A DNA stretch of 64,000 bases from Geobacter sp. AOG2 (GTDB lineage Bacteria > Desulfobacterota > Desulfuromonadia > Geobacterales > Pseudopelobacteraceae), in assembly GCF_019972295.1 (NCBI RefSeq), contig NZ_BLJA01000001.1, positions 2,881,565 to 2,945,564 on the forward strand, given 5' to 3'. Every line of letters starts with the position of its first letter. Positions within the stretch are counted from its first letter, which is position 1. The notes beneath the pieces were generated by a model. It saw only the letters and a list, made by a program, of their open reading frames with translations, had not been told where the DNA came from and did not search any database. The position numbers were made by a program, and so were the translations under genes. Below, piece after piece: positions 1-7,304 of this stretch.

Positions 1-1
1 T

Positions 2-145
2 CAGTGGCTGGGGTTTGAGGAGGCAGAGTTAACGGCGTGGCTGCTGGCAGAGGGATTTTCCGAATCCTCCTGCGAAAGGGTCGAAGGGAAGAACGGCCAG
101 GAAGCGGTGCTGATAGTGAAGGCCACCGCCCCCGGGCCCTCCTGA
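2..145 (+). CDS. C-terminal end of a probable ArsR/methyltransferase-type protein (cut by window edge)
   Basis: An open frame enters from the left edge and stops at 143-145. The 47 visible residues include WLGFEEAELTAWLLAEGF and end in VLIVKATAPGPS. This resembles the end of SAM-dependent methyltransferase domains, often fused to an ArsR-type helix-turn-helix, that are commonly encoded just upstream of ahcY. The pairing would make sense because methyl transfer releases S-adenosylhomocysteine, the substrate of the next gene. The family call is inferred from a short tail and from context; no catalytic motif is inside the window. Confidence 0.5.
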   Translation, partial: QWLGFEEAELTAWLLAEGFSESSCERVEGKNGQEAVLIVKATAPGPS

Positions 146-221
146 GCCGGGGAGTTGAAGATTATATGAGCGACGCAGCAATCAGGAGACGAAACTACCA
201 CCAACAAAGGAGAGCACACGC

Positions 222-1616
222 ATGTCACAGGATTACATTGTAGCAGACCTTGCCCTGGCCGATTGGGGCCGCAAGGAAATCAGGATCGCCGAAACCGAGA
301 TGCCGGGCCTGATGGCCATCCGGGAGGAATTTGCCGCAGCCCAGCCCTTAAAGGGAGCCCGTATTACCGGTTCGCTGCACATGACCATCCAGACCGCCGT
401 GCTGATCGAGACGCTGGTTGCCCTGGGTGCGGAGGTACGCTGGGCATCCTGCAACATCTTCTCCACCCAGGACCACGCCGCCGCCGCCATCGCCGCCGCC
501 GGCGTGCCGGTCTTCGCGGTCAAGGGCGAGACCCTGGATCAGTATTGGGACTATACCCACCGGATCTTCGAGTGGGCCGACGGCGGCTTCTCCAACATGA
601 TCCTGGACGACGGCGGCGACGCCACGCTGTTGCTGCACCTGGGCGCCAAGGCCGAGAAGGACCAGTCGGTACTGACCAATCCGGGTTCCGAAGAAGAGAC
701 TATCCTGTTTGCCGCCATCAAGGGCAAGCTGGCCGTTGACCCGACCTGGTACTCGACCCGTATTGCCCAGATCCAGGGCGTGACCGAGGAGACCACCACC
801 GGCGTGCACCGTCTTTACCAGATGCACGAACGTGGCGACCTGCGGTTCCCGGCCATCAACGTCAACGACTCGGTCACCAAGTCCAAGTTCGACAACCTCT
901 ACGGCTGTCGCGAATCCCTGGTGGACGGCATCAAGCGCGCCACCGACGTAATGATCGCCGGCAAGGTGGCCCTGATCTGCGGCTACGGTGATGTGGGTAA
1001 AGGTTCGGCCCAGGCCATGCGTGCTCTCTCGGCCCAGGTATGGGTGACCGAGGTGGATCCGATCTGCGCCCTGCAGGCCGCCATGGAAGGCTACCGCGTG
1101 GTGACCATGGAGTATGCCGCCGACAAGGCCGACATCTTCGTCACCTGCACCGGCAACTACCATGTCATCACCCATGACCACATGGCCCGCATGAAGGATC
1201 AGGCCATCGTCTGCAATATCGGTCACTTCGACAACGAGATCGAGGTCGCCGCCCTGGAGAAATATCAGTGGGAGGAGATCAAGCCCCAGGTGGATCACGT
1301 CATCTTCCCGGACGGCAAGCGCATCATCCTGCTGGCCAAGGGGCGCTTGGTAAATCTGGGCTGCGCCACCGGTCACCCCAGCTATGTGATGAGCTCGTCC
1401 TTTGCCAACCAGACCATCGCCCAGATCGAGATTTTCACCAATCCGGGCAAATACCCGGTGGGGGTCTATACCCTGCCCAAGCATCTGGATGAGAAGGTCG
1501 CCCGCTTGCAGCTCAAGAAGCTCAATGCCCAGTTGACGGTATTGAGTGACGAACAGGCGGCGTATATCGGGGTGAAGAAGGAAGGTCCTTACAAGGCGGA
1601 GCATTACCGGTATTGA
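222..1616 (+). CDS. ahcY: adenosylhomocysteinase
   Basis: Encodes a 464-residue S-adenosylhomocysteine hydrolase, which splits SAH into adenosine and homocysteine in the activated methyl cycle. This is a cytosolic NAD-dependent homotetramer. Diagnostic blocks are visible: [14 protein letters not shown] near residue 80, the substrate segment around [13 protein letters not shown], the NAD-binding loop [21 protein letters not shown], and the conserved C-terminus KAEHYRY. Length is normal for the bacterial form. A clear Shine-Dalgarno (AAGGAGAG) lies about 8 nt before the ATG. Only 76 nt separate it from the upstream partial gene, which suggests co-transcription. I looked for an SAH riboswitch in that gap and saw none. 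Confidence 0.97.
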   Translation: MSQDYIVADLALADWGRKEIRIAETEMPGLMAIREEFAAAQPLKGARITGSLHMTIQTAVLIETLVALGAEVRWASCNIFSTQDHAAAAIAAAGVPVFAVKGETLDQYWDYTHRIFEWADGGFSNMILDDGGDATLLLHLGAKAEKDQSVLTNPGSEEETILFAAIKGKLAVDPTWYSTRIAQIQGVTEETTTGVHRLYQMHERGDLRFPAINVNDSVTKSKFDNLYGCRESLVDGIKRATDVMIAGKVALICGYGDVGKGSAQAMRALSAQVWVTEVDPICALQAAMEGYRVVTMEYAADKADIFVTCTGNYHVITHDHMARMKDQAIVCNIGHFDNEIEVAALEKYQWEEIKPQVDHVIFPDGKRIILLAKGRLVNLGCATGHPSYVMSSSFANQTIAQIEIFTNPGKYPVGVYTLPKHLDEKVARLQLKKLNAQLTVLSDEQAAYIGVKKEGPYKAEHYRY

Positions 1617-1648
1617 TCCGGTCCGGCGAAGGAGTCGGGCAGGACAAC

Positions 1649-1687
1649 GAAAAGGGGCGGCATCTCGGGATGTCGCCCCTTTTCGTT
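1649..1687. terminator. bidirectional intrinsic terminator between ahcY and the convergent ompH-like gene
   Basis: A 17-bp inverted repeat (arms 1649-1665 and 1669-1685) with a GGGGCGGC core is flanked by A- and T-rich ends. It sits between converging genes and can end transcripts from both sides. Confidence 0.85.
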
Positions 1688-1715
1688 TAAGAGGGTTTTA
1701 CGGCACAGGCTGAAG

Positions 1716-2357
1716 CTATTTCTTCTTGGTAGCCTCGTCCATTGCCTTGATAATGGCGTCGGTCACATCCTGGGCATCTATGTTGCTGCCCACATAGAGC
1801 AGTTCCTTTTTGATGACGATGACGGCAAAGCCGTTGGCCTTGCCGTAGGCAACTGCTGCGGCTTCGGTCGCGTCGTAAAGCGTCTTGGTTTCCTTCTCCT
1901 GGGTTGTGTAGAGTTCCTCTTCCATCTGCTTGCCGAACTTCTGGAATTCCTCTACCTTTTTCTGGAATTCCCTCGCTTTGGCCTCCCGTTGAGTCTGGGA
2001 GAGGGTGGGCAGCTTGGCTTCGAGAGAGGCGCGCAGTTTGTCCAGTTGCTTCCGCTTGGCATCGACCCGGCCCTGAAACTTGTCCTTCATTCCTTTGAGC
2101 TTGGCCTCAATCGCCTTGCCTTGCAGGGTTTCAGTGCCGATGCGGACCAGGTCCACGGAACCGATCTTGGTCATCTGGCGTACTGCGGCGTCGGAGGGTT
2201 TGGTTTCCGCCGCGGAAACAGCAGGAGCTTTCTGTAATGGTTCAGGCAGTGCGGCGGGCTTGGCAACGGCGGTCGGCGGTGCATCCGCCGCTGCCGCCAG
2301 GTTCGGGAGGCTCAGGGCCAGGGTGATGATGAGGCACATTTTCAAGATAGTCGGCAT
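1716..2357 (-). CDS. OmpH/Skp-family periplasmic protein
   Basis: A 213-residue secreted protein of the OmpH/Skp type. The start is the ATG at 2357, preceded by GGAG. The frame stays open upstream through the tRNA gene, but that extension is not credible. An N-terminal hydrophobic signal (CLIITLALSLPNLAAAADA) is followed by an Ala/Pro-rich linker. A long charged helical region with heptad character (about residues 80-170, for example FQKKVEEFQKFGKQMEEEL) then ends in a short globular segment, FAVIVIKKELLYVGSNIDAQ. Skp-like proteins hold unfolded outer-membrane proteins in the periplasm. The Pro/Ala linker is longer than in typical Skp. It is monocistronic, facing ahcY across a shared terminator. 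Confidence 0.8.
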   Translation of the reverse strand: MPTILKMCLIITLALSLPNLAAAADAPPTAVAKPAALPEPLQKAPAVSAAETKPSDAAVRQMTKIGSVDLVRIGTETLQGKAIEAKLKGMKDKFQGRVDAKRKQLDKLRASLEAKLPTLSQTQREAKAREFQKKVEEFQKFGKQMEEELYTTQEKETKTLYDATEAAAVAYGKANGFAVIVIKKELLYVGSNIDAQDVTDAIIKAMDEATKKK

Positions 2358-2518
2358 GACAACTCCATTTCGTTTTTGGTAATGATACTGCCTCCACAGC
2401 ATAAGAGGATTGGCGTCGTGAGGCAACAAAATTTGACTGCCGGGAGCAGGCGCAGTCCATATCAGGGGAATGAGGTCCGTGGCCGTCCACAGGCCCTTAG
2501 TTAAGTGCTGCCTGAAAC

Positions 2519-2553
2519 GGAAAAAGGCTTTGCAGAAAACCTGCAAAGCCTTA
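2519..2553 (-). terminator. intrinsic terminator of the tRNA-Leu transcript
   Basis: Read on the minus strand, AAGGCTTTGCAG pairs with CTGCAAAGCCTT around a short loop and is followed by a T-run. It lies 12 nt past the tRNA 3' end. Confidence 0.8.
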
Positions 2554-2564
2554 ATTCCTTTAAA

Positions 2565-2651
2565 TGGTGCCGAAGACTGGAATCGAACCAGCACTCCCTT
2601 GCGAGAACCAGAACCTGAATCTGGCGCGTCTACCAATTCCGCCACTTCGGC
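2565..2651 (-). tRNA. tRNA-Leu (anticodon CAG)
   Basis: An 87-nt class II tRNA with encoded CCA. The acceptor stem GCCGAAG/CTTCGGC is perfect with discriminator A. The anticodon loop TTCAGGT sits on a CCAGA/TCTGG stem and gives anticodon CAG, reading the Leu codon CUG. A long variable arm and the T-loop TTCGATT are present. Confidence 0.95.
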
Positions 2652-2786
2652 AATAGAATAATTCATTTACCATTAATGACAAGCCGATGCAAGAAAAAAA
2701 TGGCTATTTCCCTTGCCATTATCCCTTCCGATTTGTTACAGTCCCAAGCCTCCATAAATCACATTCTTAAGGATTGTCTTCCATTT

Positions 2787-5273
2787 ATGAATCTCCTTGC
2801 TGTTGAAAAGCCTGCCCGCTACATGGGTGGGGAGATGGGCTCCATTCGCAAGGATGAGGCTGATCTGCGTTTTGCCCTGGCCTTCCCGGACGTTTATGAG
2901 GTCGGGATGAGCCATTTGGGGCTGCGAATCCTGTATCATATCCTCAATGCCGTTGACGGGATTGCGGCCGAACGCGTCTTTGCCCCCTGGCCCGATATGG
3001 AGTCGCAGCTTGAGGCCGCCGGATCGCCCCTGGCGACCCAGGAAAGCGCCACGCCTTTGGCGGCCTGCCATATCGTCGGCTTTACCCTGCAGTACGAGCT
3101 TTCCTATACCAATATCCTCAACATGCTGCGTCTGGCCGGCATACCTCTGCTGGTCGAGGAGCGCCGTGAAACCTTTCCGCTGATTATTGGCGGCGGTCCG
3201 TGCGCCTATAATCCCGAACCGCTGGCGCCGTTCTTTGATGCCTTTCTGCTGGGCGACGGTGAAGAGGCGGTGCTGGAGATCGCCGAGGCGGTGCGTCTGG
3301 CAAAACGATCCGGTGAAGGGAAGAAGGCGCTCCTGGAGCGCCTGGCCGCCATCGAGGGGGTGTACGTCCCGTCGTTTTTCGAGCCTCGCTACCACCCGGA
3401 TGGGAGCATCGCGGAGATAATCCCGCTCAAGGCCGGACAAACGCAGGTGCGTCGCCGTTTTCTCGCCGACCTGGACACCGCACCGTATCCCGATGCGCCG
3501 GTCGTCCCCTTCATGAAGACCATTCACGACCGGGTGGCGGTGGAGATCGCCCGCGGCTGCACCCGTGGCTGCCGCTTTTGCCAGGCCGGCTACATCTACC
3601 GGCCGGTGCGCGAGCGTTCGCCGGCAACCGTCCTGGAGTTGGTCGAAAAATCCCTGGAGGCCACCGGCTATGACGAAATTTCGCTCCTGTCGCTTTCTTC
3701 GGGGGATTACTCCTGTATCGCCCCGCTCCTGACAGGACTGATGGCGCGCTATGCCCAGGACAGGGTGGCAGTCTCCCTGCCGTCGCTCAGGGTTGGGACG
3801 CTGACCGAAGAGTTGATCGACGAGATCAAGAAGGTGCGTAAGACCGGATTCACCCTGGCCCCGGAAGCGGGGAGCGAACGGATGCGGGCCGTGATCAACA
3901 AAGGGATTTCCGAGGCCGACCTGCTGGAGGGCGCGGCCAATGTCTATCGGGCCGGATGGCGGCTCATCAAGCTCTACTTCATGATTGGCCTGCCCGGGGA
4001 GACCCTGGATGATGTGCTCGAGATTGCCGCCCTTGCGCGCCGGGTCAAGGACCAGGCCAAAGCGGTGGGTGTTTCGGGCGAGGTCAATGTATCGGTCAGC
4101 AGTTTTGTCCCCAAGGCCCATACGCCTTTCCAATGGGAGCCGCAGATTTCCCAGGACGAGATTCGGGAACGGCAAGGCCTGCTGCGTGGTGACCTGAAAA
4201 GGCGCAAGCTCCATTTCAAGTGGCAGGACGCCCCGCTTTCGTTCATGGAGGGGGTTTTTGCCCGGGGCGACCGGCGCCTGGCCCCGGTGCTGGTGCGGGC
4301 TGTGGAGCTTGGCTGCCGTTTTGACGGATGGGGAGAACATTTTTCTCCGGCACGCTGGCAACAGGCCTTTGCCGACTGCGGCATCCGGCCCGAGTGGTAT
4401 CTGCGGCGGCGCTCACTGGATGAGGTCCTGCCGTGGGATCACCTCGATTGCGGTGTTACGCGGGAGTTCTTGTTGGCCGAGCGGGAGCGCGCCTTCGGCG
4501 AGTCCGCGACCGAGGATTGCCGTCATGGCCGTTGCAGTGCCTGCGGTGTCTGCGATTTCAGCGCTGTGGCGACGCGGCTTTCACCCCATGACACCCTGCC
4601 GCCGCTGGCCGCCGCGGTGGCAACTGAACCGGTCCCGGCCCGCGTCCGGCTCCGTTTTAGTAAGACCGGTGCCATGCGTTTTCTGAGCCACCTCGAACTG
4701 ATTACCGTGTTCACGCGCGCCGTGAGCCGAGCGGGAGTGCCGATCCTTTTCTCGCAAGGTTTTCATCCCCATCCCAAATTCTCCTTTGCCACCGCCACCT
4801 CGGTTGGTATAGAATCCAACGCGGAATACATGGATATGCTCGTGGCGGCCGGTATCAGCGCTCAAGAGGTGCAGCGAAGGCTGAATCTGGTCCTGCCTGA
4901 AGGGCTGCAGGTCTTGGAGGCAGAGCTGGTAGACGTGAAATCACCATCCCTTTCGCCACAGATGGCGGCCACGCACTATCGGATAACCCTTAATAAGACA
5001 CTCTCTGGGGACCTCTCCGAAAAGTGTGAGCTGTTTTTGGCACATGACAGTTTCGTTATTCAACGGATAAAAAAAGGCGAGCGCCAGACCATCGACCTGC
5101 GGCGTGAGACCGTGTCTCTGGTTGCCGGGAACGGCTCGATCGAGCTGGTTGCCGGCAGGGGCAAGCCGGTGGAATATGCCCGCGCCATCACCGGCGACGA
5201 TACGCTCAGCATGGATGACCTGCGGGTGGAAAAGCTGGAGGTCATCTTTCGCCCGGCACTGCCACACGACTGA
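2787..5273 (+). CDS. radical SAM protein with B12-binding-like N-terminus fused to DUF2344 (TIGR03960/TIGR03936 type)
   Basis: A large two-part protein of about 828 residues. The N-terminal part has the family signature VEKPARYMGGEMGS...FPDVYEVGMSHLG and a cobalamin-binding-like fold. It is followed by the radical SAM cluster motif CTRGCRFC near residue 260, which binds the 4Fe-4S cluster that cleaves SAM. A Cys-rich segment (CRHGRCSACGVCDF, in HGRCSACGVC) then leads to the DUF2344 domain (RLRFSKTGAMRFLSHLE onward). The substrate is unknown. The gene is characteristically next to rng, as here, so a role in RNA or ribosome modification is often inferred but unproven. The frame is open back to 2676. 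I chose the ATG at 2787 because family homology begins there and an AAGGA lies upstream. Confidence 0.88.
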   Translation: MNLLAVEKPARYMGGEMGSIRKDEADLRFALAFPDVYEVGMSHLGLRILYHILNAVDGIAAERVFAPWPDMESQLEAAGSPLATQESATPLAACHIVGFTLQYELSYTNILNMLRLAGIPLLVEERRETFPLIIGGGPCAYNPEPLAPFFDAFLLGDGEEAVLEIAEAVRLAKRSGEGKKALLERLAAIEGVYVPSFFEPRYHPDGSIAEIIPLKAGQTQVRRRFLADLDTAPYPDAPVVPFMKTIHDRVAVEIARGCTRGCRFCQAGYIYRPVRERSPATVLELVEKSLEATGYDEISLLSLSSGDYSCIAPLLTGLMARYAQDRVAVSLPSLRVGTLTEELIDEIKKVRKTGFTLAPEAGSERMRAVINKGISEADLLEGAANVYRAGWRLIKLYFMIGLPGETLDDVLEIAALARRVKDQAKAVGVSGEVNVSVSSFVPKAHTPFQWEPQISQDEIRERQGLLRGDLKRRKLHFKWQDAPLSFMEGVFARGDRRLAPVLVRAVELGCRFDGWGEHFSPARWQQAFADCGIRPEWYLRRRSLDEVLPWDHLDCGVTREFLLAERERAFGESATEDCRHGRCSACGVCDFSAVATRLSPHDTLPPLAAAVATEPVPARVRLRFSKTGAMRFLSHLELITVFTRAVSRAGVPILFSQGFHPHPKFSFATATSVGIESNAEYMDMLVAAGISAQEVQRRLNLVLPEGLQVLEAELVDVKSPSLSPQMAATHYRITLNKTLSGDLSEKCELFLAHDSFVIQRIKKGERQTIDLRRETVSLVAGNGSIELVAGRGKPVEYARAITGDDTLSMDDLRVEKLEVIFRPALPHD

Positions 5274-5308
5274 TTTTAATACATTTTACATAGACGGAGA
5301 CAGACGGT

Positions 5309-6832
5309 ATGGGAGTAGAACTGGTTATCAATGCCGCCTCCCACGAGACGCGCATTGCACTGATTGAAAACGGCACCATTGCCGAGCTCTATATCGAGCG
5401 GAGCCGCGAACGGGGGATTGTCGGCAATATCTATAAAGGGCGGGTCATCAGGGTGCTTCCCGGGATGCAGGCCGCCTTTGTGGATATCGGCCTGGAGAAG
5501 GCGGCATTTTTGTATGTGGCGGATGTGTTTGACGCCATTGAGGAGTACGAATCGCTCCTTGACGAGGGCAAGAAGGAGCACGAACCGAGTGGCGAGCGGC
5601 CGGAATCCGCTCATCCCGATTATAAGCCGTTGCACCCCATCGAGGAACTGCTCCAGGAAGGACAGGAACTGCTGGTCCAGATATCCAAGGAACCGATCGG
5701 CACCAAGGGCGCACGCATTACCTCCCATATCTCCCTGCCGGGCCGCCACCTGGTGTATATGCCCACGGTGGACCATGTGGGCATCTCCCGCCGTATCGAG
5801 GATGAGGTGGAGCGGGAGCGGTTGCGGGAGATCGTCGACCGCCTCAAGCAGAGCGGTTCGGGGTATATTGTCAGGACGGTATCGGAAGGGAAGAGTGAAG
5901 AGGACCTGTTGTCGGACATGCAGTACCTTTCGACGCTGTGGGCTGAGATTGCCAAACGCAAGGACAAGGCTTCCGCTCCCTCCCTGATCCACTCCGACCT
6001 GGATGTGGTGCAGAAGGTGGTGCGGGATATCGTTACCGAGCAGGTGGACAAGATCATTGTGGACTCGAAGCCGGATTTTGACCGGATCGTCCAGTTCATC
6101 TCCACGTTCATGCCCAAGATGAAGTATTCCATTGAGTTGTACGACGATGAAGAGCCGATCTTTGATCATTTTGGCCTTGAAGTCGAGATCAGCCGCGCTC
6201 TGGGCAGAAAGGTCTGGCTGAAGAGCGGCGGTTACATCATTATCGAGCAGACCGAAGCGCTGACCGCCATCGACGTCAACACCGGGCGTTTCGTGGGCAA
6301 GCATAATCTTGAGGACACCATCCTCAAGACCAATCTGGAAGCGGTCAAGGAGATCGCTTATCAGCTCCGGCTGCGTAATATCGGCGGCATCATCATCATC
6401 GATTTCATCGACATGGAGAAAGAGGTCAACCGCGACAAGGTCTTTGCCGCGCTGGAGGAAGCCCTCAAGGGGGATAAGTCGAAGAGCAATATCCTCAAGA
6501 TCTCCGAATTGGGGCTGGTGGAGATGACCCGCAAGCGCGTGCGGGAAAGCATCGGCAGAATGATGTGCGAACCGTGCCCCTACTGTGAAGGCCGCGGCTA
6601 CATCAAGTCAAAGATCACCGTATGTCATGAAATCTTTCGGGAATTACGCCGCGAGATGCTGGACATCAAGGGGACCAAGGCCACGGTGTCGGTCCATCCG
6701 CAGGTGGCGGACCTGCTCTACGACGAGGAGCGGCGGGGCCTTGAAGAGTTGGAGAAGCGCTTCAAGAAACGTATTACGGTTCGGGCCAAGCCCGGTTTTC
6801 ATCAGGAACAGTTCGAGATCCTGATCAATTAA
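5309..6832 (+). CDS. rng: ribonuclease G (Rne/Rng family)
   Basis: A 507-residue cytosolic endoribonuclease that cuts single-stranded RNA and matures rRNA ends. It starts with an S1-like RNA-binding domain (GNIYKGRVIRVLPGMQAAFVDIG) and continues through the RNase H-like and catalytic core, including ALTAIDVNTGRFVG, where the Asp ligands for Mg sit, and GGIIIIDFIDM. It carries the zinc-link motif CEPCPYC near residue 426. The length fits RNase G, without RNase E's long C-terminal scaffold. It follows the radical SAM gene by 35 nt and is probably in one operon with it. Confidence 0.95.
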   Translation: MGVELVINAASHETRIALIENGTIAELYIERSRERGIVGNIYKGRVIRVLPGMQAAFVDIGLEKAAFLYVADVFDAIEEYESLLDEGKKEHEPSGERPESAHPDYKPLHPIEELLQEGQELLVQISKEPIGTKGARITSHISLPGRHLVYMPTVDHVGISRRIEDEVERERLREIVDRLKQSGSGYIVRTVSEGKSEEDLLSDMQYLSTLWAEIAKRKDKASAPSLIHSDLDVVQKVVRDIVTEQVDKIIVDSKPDFDRIVQFISTFMPKMKYSIELYDDEEPIFDHFGLEVEISRALGRKVWLKSGGYIIIEQTEALTAIDVNTGRFVGKHNLEDTILKTNLEAVKEIAYQLRLRNIGGIIIIDFIDMEKEVNRDKVFAALEEALKGDKSKSNILKISELGLVEMTRKRVRESIGRMMCEPCPYCEGRGYIKSKITVCHEIFRELRREMLDIKGTKATVSVHPQVADLLYDEERRGLEELEKRFKKRITVRAKPGFHQEQFEILIN

Positions 6833-6856
6833 TCGCCCGCTGGCATCGGTTGGAAA

Positions 6857-6894
6857 CAAAAAGGCGGGGACAGATATTCTGTCCCCGCCTTTTG
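6857..6894. terminator. bidirectional intrinsic terminator after rng
   Basis: A 15-bp stem GGCGGGGACAGA/TCTGTCCCCGCC with A- and T-rich ends and a 3-nt loop lies between converging rng and the ribbon-helix-helix gene. Confidence 0.85.
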
Positions 6895-6914
6895 TGTGTC
6901 TGAGAAAGAGCGCC

Positions 6915-7103
6915 TTAGGCTGCCTTCTGCTTCAGGCCTGTCTGCTGCTCATGCTGGGCCGAGAAGTATTCCATGGCCTCGCGCATGATATCGGATACGC
7001 TCTTTTTGGTTTTGCTCATCAGGCTTTCCAGTTGCTCGCGTTCTTCGTCGCTGATCCTCATGGAGATTACGTTGTAACGCGGATTTTCTCTCATTCTGCC
7101 CAT
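6915..7103 (-). CDS. small ribbon-helix-helix (CopG-like) protein
   Basis: A 62-residue protein starting at the ATG at 7103, preceded by GGAGG. The beta-strand segment RYNVISMRISDEERE followed by two helices (QLESLMSKTKKSVSDIMREAMEYF) matches the ribbon-helix-helix DNA-binding fold, as in antitoxins and small repressors. No toxin gene is adjacent, so a plain transcription regulator is more likely than an antitoxin. It lies downstream of the sigma-54 activator gene on the same strand but has its own sigma-54 promoter (7166-7181). Its target is unknown. Confidence 0.75.
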   Translation of the reverse strand: MGRMRENPRYNVISMRISDEEREQLESLMSKTKKSVSDIMREAMEYFSAQHEQQTGLKQKAA

Positions 7104-7165
7104 GGTGTGCTCCTCCGTTTTTATGTGGTGTGATATGACACGCTTGAATAATTTCCTATCTATTC

Positions 7166-7181
7166 TGCCATATCCATGCCA
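7166..7181 (-). promoter_or_regulatory. sigma-54 (-24/-12) promoter of the ribbon-helix-helix gene
   Basis: On the minus strand TGGCATGGATATGGCA places GG and GC exactly 12 nt apart, against the consensus TGGCACG-N4-TTGCW. The predicted transcript start is near 7155, giving a leader of about 50 nt. Confidence 0.7.
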
Positions 7182-7214
7182 AAACAGAGTATACATCAAA
7201 TTTATGAATCATAT

Positions 7215-7249
7215 TGGCATGTTACTGATTTACAAAAAAGTGGCATGTT
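7215..7249. repeat. tandem TGGCATGTT repeats upstream of the sigma-54 promoter (candidate activator sites)
   Basis: TGGCATGTT occurs at 7215-7223 and again at 7241-7249, each followed by a similar TTACA-A-rich tail, with a 26-bp period. They lie about 60-95 bp upstream of the predicted start of the ribbon-helix-helix transcript, where an enhancer-binding protein could act. The function is inferred. Confidence 0.5.
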
Positions 7250-7267
7250 TCGGTTTACAGAAAAAAC

Positions 7268-7295
7268 GTGCACAAATTGGCACACATGTGGCCAA
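7268..7295. promoter_or_regulatory. GTGC-N8-GCAC motif and overlapping palindrome
   Basis: GTGCACAAATTGGCAC (7268-7283) matches 13 of 16 bases of the copy at 9666-9681 upstream of the activator gene. An imperfect palindrome TTGGCACACATGTGGCCAA (7277-7295) overlaps it. It could bind the adjacent regulator. On the minus strand it is also followed by T-runs and might act partly as a terminator for the activator gene. Confidence 0.5.
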
Positions 7296-7304
7296 AAGTA
7301 TACA

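Noticed and set aside
348..1604. Long open frame on the minus strand across ahcY
   Set aside because: It is the antisense shadow of a GC-rich coding gene with a clear product; no ribosome site or family motif.
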